From contig CAZMNN010000012.1 of NCBI GenBank assembly GCA_964567665.1, positions 1-57,995 of the forward strand: a stretch of DNA of 57,995 bases. The letters are read 5' to 3'. The notes below the pieces were generated by a model, which saw only the letters and a list, made by a program, of their open reading frames with translations, made no database searches and had not been told where the DNA came from. Position 1 is the stretch's first letter. Every line of letters begins with the position of its first letter. The translations under genes and the position numbers were made by a program. Of the stretch, positions 49,336-57,945 are shown in pieces. The DNA is from UBA1731 sp964567665 (lineage in GTDB: Bacteria; Verrucomicrobiota; Kiritimatiellia; RFP12; UBA1067).

Positions 49336-51501
49336 ATGAGCATGAAGGCGGTCGTTGTTGCATTTGCCGCAGTTGCGGCGCTGTCCGGCATCGCTTCGGA
49401 TTCTGTGGCAACCTTTTCCCCGTCCGTCACCAAGGCGGTGATTGAGCGGACGTATGAATCTCCGGACTGCTCGCCGATATGGTTCGGCGGCGAATCGAAG
49501 GCGGTGAATGCCTGCGCAAAGGAGTACTGCCTCTACATGGATGTTGAGCATGCGGACGGCACATTTACGTACAAACTGCTTGCGACGTTCACAGAGGGGA
49601 CGCACGGCTGGGAGAAGGCCGGCCGTGTGCACTACCCCGGTTCGCCGGTCAGGAAGATCAAGCTCTATGCCCTCTATCGCGATCCGTTCGCGCCGGGCGG
49701 CGAGGTTCTTTTCCGTAATGTGTTCCTCGAACGCCGAGATCCAGGGCGGGTGCAGCTGTCTGCCCGGCGCATGACAGGGCGTCCGTTCTCGGAGTGCGAT
49801 GAGATGCTTGTGACGTATCCCGCCCGGTCGATTCATTCTGCTGACAGGTTTGTCTATGAGCCGATTGCGGACGAGGCGGCAAAATGTGGGCCGGTGTCGC
49901 CTCTGCCGCCGGGCGGCGTGTGCCTATGGACGGCGGATTCGATGAGCAAGGTGACGCCGCTCACGTTCCCGGCGGATGAGGACAGGAGAACGCCGGCAAA
50001 TGTGTGTCTGCGATTGGCGAAGGGCGAGCGCGAATCGGCGCAGGTGCTTGTCTCGACAGGTGCAGCGCGGGAGCTGAAGGGGCTGAACGTAGAGTTGACG
50101 CCGCTGGTGGATGCGTCCGGAAACCGTTTCAACGGCGTCATTTCGTGGGAACGGTTAGGATACCTTGCCCGTCGACCGGAGTATGCGCCGCATCCTTGCG
50201 GTGTGGATCCCCATGAGAAATGGATTCCAGAGGTGCTGCTGCCCGCTGCACCTGTTGATGTCAGAAAAGGTGCGACGCAGGGCATCTGGCTTACCGTTTT
50301 CGCCGAACGCGGAGCCAGGCCGGGGATGTACAGGTGTGAGGCGAAGTTCGTCGCCGCAGACGGTTTTTCGCAGACGGTTCCGGTTGCCGTGGAGGTGTGG
50401 AACTTTGCGCTTCCGAAGATGTTTTCGTTTCCGGCGATGTTCGCCTGCATGGATGGCTTCATTAGGCGGCATTACCCCGGATCGTTTGAGGTTCGCCGCC
50501 GCGAGGCGATGGACATGATGCTTGACCACAGGCTCGACTGGACTGACATATCGCGCACGTCGCCTCCGGACATCGAGGATGTCGCATACGCCAGATCGCG
50601 GGGGCAGCGGCACGTGAACCTGCTCAACCTTGCGCCACCTCCGCCGAAGGGGCAGGAGTGGGTGGTTTACGGCGCAAAGGAGGAGGTGTTCTCGGAGCGG
50701 TTCTTTACGTACGTGACAAACACGCTTACGCCGTATGTTGCGGAACTCAGAAGAAGGAACCTTCTTGAGGGATGCTGCATCTACGGTTTTGACGAACGTG
50801 AAGCGGACTATTACGAGGGCATTGACAGGATGTGGCGAAGGCTCAAGGGAATATATCCCGGTCTGCCGCTCATCACGAGCGCGTACATGTACAGGGATCG
50901 CGTTCAGCATCCTGACAAGGCCTCTCCGTTCTGGACGTCAACGGACTGGCACACCCCTCTTACCGCAATCTATCGCGAAGACGTCGCTGATGAGCTTCGC
51001 AGGATGGGGCGTAAAGTCTGGTGGTACACCTGCTGCACCCCGTTCCATCCGTACTGCAACTTCTCGTCATACGAGAATCCGACGGTGGAAGGGCGTCTCA
51101 TTCCGTGGTTCACGCATCTGTACCGATCGGACGGGTTCCTCTTTTGGAACGTAAACTATTGGAGCGGAAGCCAGCCGAAGCTTGATGAGCGGGACGTGTG
51201 GTTCCCCGCATGGAACACGTGGAGCGGACTTCAGGCGCCGGGGGACGGCGTGCTTGCGTATCCCGGAAGAAACGGCATCCTGCCGTCCATTCGTCTGGCG
51301 AATCTGCGCGACGGCTCGGAGGACTACGATTATCTTGTGATGGCCGCCGCGAAGAATCCGGCTGCCGTAAGGGAAATCTCCAAAACGCTCATCCGCTCGA
51401 TGACCGACTTCACGCGCAATCCGGCGGCGATACGCAAGGCACGAGAGCGGCTTGCTGGTATAATTCTCGGAAACGATTGCGGAAAGGATGTCCGGAAATG
51501 A
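49336..51501 (+). CDS. secreted DUF4091 / GH123-like glycosidase-type protein
   Basis: 721 residues, starting 13 bases after the previous stop. Signal peptide MSMKAVVVAFAAVAALSGIAS. An N-terminal beta domain and an Ig-like section (ARELKGLNVELTPLVDASG; IWLTVFAERGARPGMY) precede a barrel with LLEGCCIYGFDEREADYYEGID and WTSTDWHTPLTAIYRED. The C-terminal signature ILPSIRLANLRDGSEDYDYLVMAAA is the hallmark of the DUF4091 domain, related to GH123 N-acetylgalactosaminidases. The acidic pair DE in GFDEREADYY could be the GH123-type catalytic dyad, but this is inference. It would act on GalNAc-containing or similar glycans outside the cytoplasm. Overlaps the next gene as ATGA. Confidence 0.8.
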   Translation: MSMKAVVVAFAAVAALSGIASDSVATFSPSVTKAVIERTYESPDCSPIWFGGESKAVNACAKEYCLYMDVEHADGTFTYKLLATFTEGTHGWEKAGRVHYPGSPVRKIKLYALYRDPFAPGGEVLFRNVFLERRDPGRVQLSARRMTGRPFSECDEMLVTYPARSIHSADRFVYEPIADEAAKCGPVSPLPPGGVCLWTADSMSKVTPLTFPADEDRRTPANVCLRLAKGERESAQVLVSTGAARELKGLNVELTPLVDASGNRFNGVISWERLGYLARRPEYAPHPCGVDPHEKWIPEVLLPAAPVDVRKGATQGIWLTVFAERGARPGMYRCEAKFVAADGFSQTVPVAVEVWNFALPKMFSFPAMFACMDGFIRRHYPGSFEVRRREAMDMMLDHRLDWTDISRTSPPDIEDVAYARSRGQRHVNLLNLAPPPPKGQEWVVYGAKEEVFSERFFTYVTNTLTPYVAELRRRNLLEGCCIYGFDEREADYYEGIDRMWRRLKGIYPGLPLITSAYMYRDRVQHPDKASPFWTSTDWHTPLTAIYREDVADELRRMGRKVWWYTCCTPFHPYCNFSSYENPTVEGRLIPWFTHLYRSDGFLFWNVNYWSGSQPKLDERDVWFPAWNTWSGLQAPGDGVLAYPGRNGILPSIRLANLRDGSEDYDYLVMAAAKNPAAVREISKTLIRSMTDFTRNPAAIRKARERLAGIILGNDCGKDVRK
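51456..51464 (+). promoter_or_regulatory. internal extended -10 before the second Tat phosphoesterase
   Basis: TGGTATAAT at 51456-51464, inside the last codons of the DUF4091 gene and 34 bases before ATG 51498. It would let the last two genes of the operon be expressed separately. Confidence 0.55.
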
Positions 51502-53090
51502 ACATGACAAGAAGGGCCGTCATCGGGATGGCCGGCGCCGGTGCGGCGGTCGCGCTCGGCACCAATGCTTTGGCATCGCAGACCAAGAGGTCTGCGGCTC
51601 CTGCGATTCCCGACTGGATGATGCGCGAGATAAGGCTTGCCAAGGCAAGGTTCTGCGAATGGAAAGGGGCAGACGAGACGCTTGTGTTCCCGGTTGTCAG
51701 CGACATCCATTCGGGTACGGTGTCGCTTGGCGGATCGCCGGACTGGAGCGACGGGATGGTGCATCAGTATGCCTTAGATGCGGCGGCGAAAATCTTCGGC
51801 GCCGACTTCATCGCCAATCTCGGCGACATAGGTCTTGATCGCGGAAGGAAGACGTGGCGGGATGAGCCGGAGGCGTTCGGAAGGGCGGTGATGGATTGCG
51901 AGAGGCGCATATACGACACGTTCTCTGTTCCGTCGCTTCATGTCATCGGGAACCACGACCTCGGAAACGTCATCTGGCACCAGTCGTCCGACGACTATTT
52001 CCGGTTCTTCAACTCTGCGCTTGAGGCTGCTTCGGGTTTCCGCTATGCAGGAGACGGATACGGCTTGTGGGATTTCCCGCGCAAGATGACCCGCGTCATA
52101 TTTCTCAACACGTCTGAACTGAACGTCGGGAACACCAAGGGGAAGACGTGGGTTGGCGTGACGCAGCGCCAGGTCGATTTCCTCGACAGAAGTCTCGGAG
52201 AGCTGAAGGACGGTTGGACTGCGGTTATCCTTTCCCATGCGACGCTGCATCCGTATCTTGGCCTTTGGCGGTCAAGCGCGGAGCCTTGCACCACGCCCGG
52301 ACTTGCGGATGCGCTTGCCGCCGTTGAACGCCATGCAAAGGCAGGGCGCATCAGGATTGCGGGTTCATTCGCCGGCCATGCGCATTTGGATGCCGATGTG
52401 ACGGAGAGCGGCGTAAGGCACGTCATCACGCAGAGCTATGGATTGAACGGACCGGAGAATCTGCGGCCGATGTATCGTTTCAACCGCATCAATCTATCGG
52501 CTTCGATGCTGATTGACGTCGTTGCCGTCAAGCCGTATCGAAGCCAGGTGAAGGTGTTCCGCATCGGATGCGGCGGCGAACAGTGCGACCGCGTGTTCCC
52601 GTCGCGCTGCCACGGAGCGAAGTCGTTCGCTGTGGAGGGGACGGAGATTCGCATCGTCTCCTCGTCGTATCCGCGTCCTCGCCGACTCCGTCTCGGGCCA
52701 GAGTATTTCGCTAAGCAGGAGCGCATGGCGGCGTGGGTGGAGGACGGTGTGCGCTTCGTGTGGATAGACAATTCCGGACACGATGTCGACAGCGAACAGG
52801 ATGCGTATTTCAGGCGCGAAGCGGCGAAGGGCGAAGGTGTTGTGCTGCTTCTTGCAAAGCCGTTCTTCATGCCGGGGATGTCTCCGGAGGATGCGCCTTG
52901 CGCGAATCCGCTCTCAGAGCCGAGGCACGAATGGCGCACCTATGCGTTCAGGGAGTCTGCGTTTCTGTATACGCAGAACCTTCTTGGCGTATTCGCTCCC
53001 GCCACCGGAAAGTCTTTTGTCGCATCGGACAACGGATGCTTCCAGTACGCATTCACGAAGGGCGCGACGATGGACGTCGCCATAAACTGA
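51498..53090 (+). CDS. Tat-exported metallophosphoesterase
   Basis: 530 residues from ATG 51498 (ATGA overlap with the upstream stop). The twin-arginine signal is MTRRAVIGMAGAGAAVALG. Calcineurin-type motifs: VVSDIHSG (Asp69, His71), NLGDIGLD, VIGNHD, ILSHATLHP and FAGHAHLD. A beta domain follows from about 330. It shares plan and export route with the enzyme at 16467, but the sequences are clearly different. In this operon, with two glycosidases, it could remove phosphate from glycans before or after sugar removal; that is inference. Confidence 0.84.
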   Translation: MNMTRRAVIGMAGAGAAVALGTNALASQTKRSAAPAIPDWMMREIRLAKARFCEWKGADETLVFPVVSDIHSGTVSLGGSPDWSDGMVHQYALDAAAKIFGADFIANLGDIGLDRGRKTWRDEPEAFGRAVMDCERRIYDTFSVPSLHVIGNHDLGNVIWHQSSDDYFRFFNSALEAASGFRYAGDGYGLWDFPRKMTRVIFLNTSELNVGNTKGKTWVGVTQRQVDFLDRSLGELKDGWTAVILSHATLHPYLGLWRSSAEPCTTPGLADALAAVERHAKAGRIRIAGSFAGHAHLDADVTESGVRHVITQSYGLNGPENLRPMYRFNRINLSASMLIDVVAVKPYRSQVKVFRIGCGGEQCDRVFPSRCHGAKSFAVEGTEIRIVSSSYPRPRRLRLGPEYFAKQERMAAWVEDGVRFVWIDNSGHDVDSEQDAYFRREAAKGEGVVLLLAKPFFMPGMSPEDAPCANPLSEPRHEWRTYAFRESAFLYTQNLLGVFAPATGKSFVASDNGCFQYAFTKGATMDVAIN

Positions 53091-53103
53091 AACGGAGGAC
53101 GGC

Positions 53104-54774
53104 GTGTTTTGTGGAGGATTGCTGTTCGCAGCGCTGGTGTCGCATGGACATCCGCATACCATTGACTTCGGCCCTGATGCAACCGCAGGCTATGCGGTCT
53201 TCAGGGCGTCGCCCGTGACTGCTGCGCCGTCAGGCGCGGTTGTGCGCATATCGTACGCCAACCATCCGGATCGCATGACGGAGAGGGGCGACTTCTGGAA
53301 CGAGACGCGGGCGGACTATCTTGGCAAGGATGTGCCGTTGCCGATTCCGCCGTCATCCACAGACCGCTTTGAGCTGTTCACCGTAACGACGGGCGGCGTA
53401 TGCAGGGCGAGGTTTCAGCAGGGACTTGTCCGCTATGTGCGCGTGGCCGTAGATACCCCCGGCGCAGCCGTTGACATTGACGGTTTCAGGTTCGAGAACA
53501 GATGTACGTATTCGGAAGAACCGGTTGAAGGCTCGTTTTCCTGTTCAGACGAGCGTCTGAACGCACTGTGGCTTGCAAGTGTGCGCACGTGTCAGCTCGC
53601 CGCCATACCGAAGCGCGGTGAGGAGACGCTGTGCGCATATCTCTCCGACGGCGCAAAGCGCGACCGACTTGTGTGGAGCGGCGATCTTTGGTGGGCGGAT
53701 GTCAACATGTATGCGGCGTACGCATCCGATTCGCCGTATATGCCGGGTTCGTTGCGGATGCTGGCGCTGGCGCAGACCCCGGAGGGCTATGTTCAGGCCT
53801 GTCCGTACCCGGAGGCGAAGAGGTCGCCGGCGTCCGGCGAATACGGGCCGTTTGCGTCGGATGAATTCGCCGCGTGGTTTGCGCCGGTGATGCGCAACTA
53901 TGCGCTGTACACCGGTGACATGGCGCTTGTGCGGGAGTTGTTCCCGAATCTCCGGCGGCTTGTCGGATATCTCTTGCGCAACGTGCGCGACGGGGTGTTC
54001 ATTCAGCGGAAGGAGACTTGCAAGAACGCGGGGGCGCTTCGGTTCGGCGCAACGTCGCTTCATCGTCGCAGCTATATGCAGATTCTGCTGTGGAAGGCGC
54101 TTTCCGATTCCGCAGAGATTGCGGAGTGGATCGGGCATGGCGCGGAGGCGAAGGCCTGGCGGGAAGAGGCGAATCTCATTGCCTCCGTGACGAGACGTGA
54201 TTTCCGATGCGAAGACGGCCGGTCGTTCGCGTTCTCGGTCGAGGACAGAACGTACTCGACGGAGGCCAACGCACTGGCGCTTGCCGTCCGTTTCGTCGAC
54301 AGGCATGAGGCGGCTGCGCTTGCTGCGGCTCTTCCGCGCAACTGGCACGGCAAGTTCCAGGCGTTGTCGGCGCGTGGACGCTTTGAGTTCGGATTTGGAG
54401 ACCTCGCGCTGAAGTCGCTTGAGGAGCACGGCTTCTTCACGGTGATATCGCCGGAGTGGAAGGGCTGCCGCACAACGTACGAGTGCATGGATGTGGCTAT
54501 GCCGGGGTGGGGCGATGAGGCTCATCCAGATACGGCAGTCGCCGGGTTGCTTACGTCGTACGTGCTTGGAGTGAGGCCGCTTTCGCCGGGCTATGCGACA
54601 TTCGTGTTCGATCCGGTTCCGCCGTCATCCGTCGATTTCGCAAAGGGCAGCGTTCCAACGCCGCATGGGCCGATTGTCGCGGAATGGCGGCGCGTGGGCG
54701 ACAGGATTGTCAAGACCGTCAAATCGCCGCCCGGCGTGCGTGAAGCGTCTGCCGTTTTAGGTTGTCGTGAATGA
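53104..54774 (+). CDS. alpha-L-rhamnosidase-like protein (GH78 type)
   Basis: 556 residues from GTG 53104, preceded by GGAGG. The N-terminal beta domain starts TIDFGPDATAGYAVF, as in GH78 proteins. The (alpha/alpha)6 barrel carries the diagnostic YLSDGAKRDRLVWSGDLWWA (about 179-198), where the D-G-x-x-R-D-R-x-x-W-x-G-D acidic residues are the rhamnosidase active site. Later HPDTAVAGLLTSYVLGVRPL and a small C-terminal beta domain (GPIVAEWRRVGDRIVKTV) complete the fold. The short hydrophobic start MFCGGLLFAALVSHG may be an export signal. It would cut terminal alpha-L-rhamnose from plant or bacterial polysaccharide. Last gene of the operon. Confidence 0.85.
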   Translation: MFCGGLLFAALVSHGHPHTIDFGPDATAGYAVFRASPVTAAPSGAVVRISYANHPDRMTERGDFWNETRADYLGKDVPLPIPPSSTDRFELFTVTTGGVCRARFQQGLVRYVRVAVDTPGAAVDIDGFRFENRCTYSEEPVEGSFSCSDERLNALWLASVRTCQLAAIPKRGEETLCAYLSDGAKRDRLVWSGDLWWADVNMYAAYASDSPYMPGSLRMLALAQTPEGYVQACPYPEAKRSPASGEYGPFASDEFAAWFAPVMRNYALYTGDMALVRELFPNLRRLVGYLLRNVRDGVFIQRKETCKNAGALRFGATSLHRRSYMQILLWKALSDSAEIAEWIGHGAEAKAWREEANLIASVTRRDFRCEDGRSFAFSVEDRTYSTEANALALAVRFVDRHEAAALAAALPRNWHGKFQALSARGRFEFGFGDLALKSLEEHGFFTVISPEWKGCRTTYECMDVAMPGWGDEAHPDTAVAGLLTSYVLGVRPLSPGYATFVFDPVPPSSVDFAKGSVPTPHGPIVAEWRRVGDRIVKTVKSPPGVREASAVLGCRE

Positions 54775-54872
54775 TGCCGGAAAAGTTGTTTCGGTTGGAC
54801 GTCGCACGAAGGAGGCCGCTGCGGTGTCAAATGGTGTCCGGGGCGAAAAATGAAACCTGAACGCTCATCTTT

Positions 54873-54881
54873 TGGTATAAT
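54873..54881 (+). promoter_or_regulatory. alaS: extended -10 promoter of alaS
   Basis: TGGTATAAT at 54873-54881, 24 bases before the ATG at 54906. The leader has GAAAGG. Confidence 0.65.
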
Positions 54882-54905
54882 GATGCGATTTCCGAAAGGT
54901 GCAAA

Positions 54906-56708
54906 ATGAATAAGCTTACCGCAGACGAACTTAGAGAGGCGTATCTGTCGTTCTTCGAATCGAAAGGTCATGTGCGCATACCCGGCGCATCGCTGATCCC
55001 GGAGAACGATCCCACTGTGCTGTTCACCACGGCCGGAATGCATCCGCTCGTGCCGTATCTGATGGGGCAGATGCCGCATCCGGCCGGCACCCGACTCACG
55101 GACGTGCAGAAGTGCGTCCGCACCGGCGACATCGATGCGGTAGGCGACAGCGCACATCTCACTTTCTTTGAGATGCTCGGCAACTGGTCGCTGAACGACT
55201 ACTTCAAGCCTGAGGCAATTGCGTGGAGCTTCGAGTTCCTTACGACGAAGCTTGGATTCGATCCAAAGGACATCTACGTCACCGTATTCGCCGGCGAGGA
55301 CGGCATTCCGCGCGACGACGAGGCGATTGCCCTGTGGAAGCGGCAGGGATTGCCGGACGACCACATCTTTCCGCTTCCGCGTGAGGACAACTGGTGGGGT
55401 CCTGCCGGGACGACCGGGCCGTGCGGCCCCGACACCGAGATGTTCATCGATACCGGCAAGGAGAAGTGCGGCGCAGATTGCCGTCCCGGCTGCCACTGCG
55501 GCAAGTACATCGAGATATGGAACAACGTGTTCATGCAGTACAACAAGACGGTGGACGGAAAGTTCGAGCCGCTTGGCCGCCACAACGTTGATACGGGCAT
55601 GGGCGTGGAGCGCACGGTGTGCATGCTTTCGGGATTGCCGACTGTGTTCGACACCGAGATATTTGCGCCGATAATGGCGAAGATAGACGAACTTTCCACC
55701 ACAGTCCCGGACGATCCGGAGCTTACCGTCCGCGCCCGTCGCATCGTTGCGGATCATATGCGCACGGCGACGTTCATCCTCTGCGACCCGAAGGGCGGGG
55801 TGAAGCCCGGCAATGTCGGGGCCAACTACGTGCTTCGTCGCCTGATCCGCCGTGCCGTGCGCTACAGCCGCTTCCTCGGCATCGCGCCCGGATTCACGGT
55901 GACGCTGGCGGAGACGATCTGCGAGAAGTACAGGCACGTCTATCCTGAACTTGCGGAGAATCTCGCCAACTGCAAGCTTGATCTTGAGACGGAGGAGAGC
56001 CGCTTCAACCAGACGCTCGACAAGGGGGCGGCGATGTTTGCGAAGGTCGCGGAGCAGCTCAAGCTCCACGGGCAGACGCAGATATCAGGCAAGACGGCGT
56101 TCAAGCTCTACGACACCTTTGGCTATCCGCTTGAGATGACGCTCGAGCTGGCGAAGGAGCAGGGGCTTGAGGTTGATGTCGCCGGGTTTGAGGAAGCGAA
56201 CCGCAAGCATCAGGAGCTGTCCCGCACGACTTCGGCCGGCTCGTTCAAGGCCGGTCTTCAGGACAACTCCGAGGTCGTCACCAGAATGCACACGGCGACG
56301 CATCTGCTTCATGCCGCGTTGCACAAGGTGCTTGGGCCTACGGCGAACCAGAAGGGGTCTAACATCACTGCAGAGCGTCTGCGCTTCGATTTCACGTGGC
56401 CTGAAAAGATGACGGACGAACAGATTGCCGCCGTCGAGGCCCTTGTGAACGACTGGATCCGTCAGGGCATCGATGTGACGAAGAAGACTACGACCGTCGA
56501 GGATGCCAAGGCGGAGGGGGCGATGGCGCTCTTCGGCTCCAAATACGGCGATCAGGTCACGCTTTACACGATCGGAGACGTCTCCAAGGAGATCTGCTGC
56601 GGTCCGCACGTCAAGAACACGAGCGAGCTTGGCAGCTTCAAGATACAGAAGGAGCAGTCCTCCTCCGCCGGTGTCCGCCGCATCAAGGCTGTGATCGGCA
56701 ACATGTAA
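54906..56708 (+). CDS. alaS: alanine--tRNA ligase, short form lacking the C-Ala domain
   Basis: 600 residues; bacterial AlaRS is usually about 860-880. The catalytic domain is intact (FFESKGHVRIPGASLIPEND, LFTTAGMHPLVPYLMG, FFEMLGNWSLNDYFK, GRHNVDTGMGVER). The editing domain is present with HTATH (His462/His466) and CCGPH (Cys564/His568). It ends right after SSAGVRRIKAVIG, where longer enzymes continue through a coiled coil into the oligomerising C-Ala domain. The reading frame stops cleanly and the next gene follows normally, so this looks like a natural short AlaRS, as seen in some reduced or mitochondrial lineages, rather than a broken gene. It charges tRNA-Ala. Confidence 0.92.
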   Translation: MNKLTADELREAYLSFFESKGHVRIPGASLIPENDPTVLFTTAGMHPLVPYLMGQMPHPAGTRLTDVQKCVRTGDIDAVGDSAHLTFFEMLGNWSLNDYFKPEAIAWSFEFLTTKLGFDPKDIYVTVFAGEDGIPRDDEAIALWKRQGLPDDHIFPLPREDNWWGPAGTTGPCGPDTEMFIDTGKEKCGADCRPGCHCGKYIEIWNNVFMQYNKTVDGKFEPLGRHNVDTGMGVERTVCMLSGLPTVFDTEIFAPIMAKIDELSTTVPDDPELTVRARRIVADHMRTATFILCDPKGGVKPGNVGANYVLRRLIRRAVRYSRFLGIAPGFTVTLAETICEKYRHVYPELAENLANCKLDLETEESRFNQTLDKGAAMFAKVAEQLKLHGQTQISGKTAFKLYDTFGYPLEMTLELAKEQGLEVDVAGFEEANRKHQELSRTTSAGSFKAGLQDNSEVVTRMHTATHLLHAALHKVLGPTANQKGSNITAERLRFDFTWPEKMTDEQIAAVEALVNDWIRQGIDVTKKTTTVEDAKAEGAMALFGSKYGDQVTLYTIGDVSKEICCGPHVKNTSELGSFKIQKEQSSSAGVRRIKAVIGNM

Positions 56709-56710
56709 AG

Positions 56711-56726
56711 CCGCCGCCTGCGGCGG
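56711..56726 (+). promoter_or_regulatory. GC-rich hairpin next to the lpxB ribosome binding site
   Basis: CCGCCG (56711-56716), loop CCTG, CGGCGG (56721-56726). The 3' arm runs into GGAGGG, the likely Shine-Dalgarno of lpxB. It could hide part of that site or weaken read-through from alaS; there is no T-run for a terminator. Confidence 0.4.
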
Positions 56727-56739
56727 AGGGCGTTCCGCG

Positions 56740-57945
56740 ATGAAGCCGAAGATACTGCTGCTGGCCGGGGAGGAATCCGGGGTGCTCTATGCAGGGCGGC
56801 TTTCGGAGCGTCTGCACTCGGCCGGAGCGGACGTGCGCGGGTATGCGGACTATGGGTTCGCGACGTCCGACCTTGCAGTCATGGGGTTCTGGCCGGTGCT
56901 TCGCCGGATCTTCTATTTCCTCGGCGTTGCGCACACCATGAAGCGGGCGATCCGCGAGTGGCGTCCCGATGCGGTGGTGACGATCGACTATCCGGGGATG
57001 AACCTGAAGCTCGCCGCATACGCGAAGGGGCTGGGCATCCCGGCGGTACACATGGTGTGTCCGCAGGTGTGGGCGTGGCACAGGAACCGCATACCCAAGG
57101 TTGCGGCGGCGCTTTCCGAGCTGCTGTGCTTCTTCCCGTTCGAGCCGGAGCTGTTCAGGGGAACGGGACTTGAGGCGAAGTTCATCGGTCATCCGCTTGT
57201 CAAGGTTGTGGAACGTGAGTTTGCGGATGCGCCGGGCGGAGAGAAGTCCGGCACGGTTCAGCCGGCCGATCCTGCGGATGATTCGCATGATGTGCGGACG
57301 GTTGCGCTTCTGCCCGGATCGCGCATCGGCGAGATACAGCGCATACTGCCGCGTCTGCTTGATGCGGTGTCCATCATGTCTGCAGCTGCGATGCCGCCGT
57401 TCCGCATTGTGATTCCGGCGGCGAACGGCGCGGCGCGGCGTGAAATAGAGCGGATTGTCGGACGGCGCACAGATCTGCCGAAGATCGAGGTGCAGTCCGG
57501 CAACGCCCGTGCGCTGCTGCGCACGGCAACCTGCGCGGCGGTCGCGAGCGGCACCGCCACGCTTGAGGCGGCGTTGGCGCGATGCCCTACGGTGCTTGTG
57601 TATGCGGTGTCGCCGCTCCTGGCGTGGTTTGCCCGCCGCGTGATCACGGGCGTACGGCACATAGGATTGGCGAACGTGGTTGCAGAAAAGTGCGGTTTCG
57701 AGCCGCCGATGCCGGAGCTGCTTCAGGAGGCGTTCACGGCCGAGGCGGTTGCCGCCCGGCTGAAGACGTGGCTTTCGGATGCGGCCGTGCGCAGGGATGC
57801 CGTCGAAAAGCTCGACGCGGCGATGCGTCATCTCAAGGCGGACGGCGAGCCGTTGGACATTGCGGCGGCCGAAATCATGTCGAAAATCGGCCAGTCATCG
57901 CGGTGCGCGGCGTGCCGCGCGCGCCGTTCAGTTTGCCGCCTCTAA
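56740..57945 (+). CDS. lpxB: lipid-A-disaccharide synthase
   Basis: 401 residues. It joins UDP-diacylglucosamine and lipid X to give the lipid A disaccharide at the inner membrane. Family marks: LLLAGEESGVLYAG (the usual AGExSGD region), VVTIDYPGMNLKLA, the CPQVWAWHRNRIPKV box, FIGHPLV, LLPGSRIGEIQR and the donor-site AVASGTATLEAAL. The start follows GGAGGG, 31 bases after the alaS stop. Its presence shows that the organism makes lipid A and so has a Gram-negative outer membrane. The Arg/Cys-rich last 15 residues look like a non-conserved extension. No other lpx gene is in the window. Confidence 0.93.
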   Translation: MKPKILLLAGEESGVLYAGRLSERLHSAGADVRGYADYGFATSDLAVMGFWPVLRRIFYFLGVAHTMKRAIREWRPDAVVTIDYPGMNLKLAAYAKGLGIPAVHMVCPQVWAWHRNRIPKVAAALSELLCFFPFEPELFRGTGLEAKFIGHPLVKVVEREFADAPGGEKSGTVQPADPADDSHDVRTVALLPGSRIGEIQRILPRLLDAVSIMSAAAMPPFRIVIPAANGAARREIERIVGRRTDLPKIEVQSGNARALLRTATCAAVASGTATLEAALARCPTVLVYAVSPLLAWFARRVITGVRHIGLANVVAEKCGFEPPMPELLQEAFTAEAVAARLKTWLSDAAVRRDAVEKLDAAMRHLKADGEPLDIAAAEIMSKIGQSSRCAACRARRSVCRL

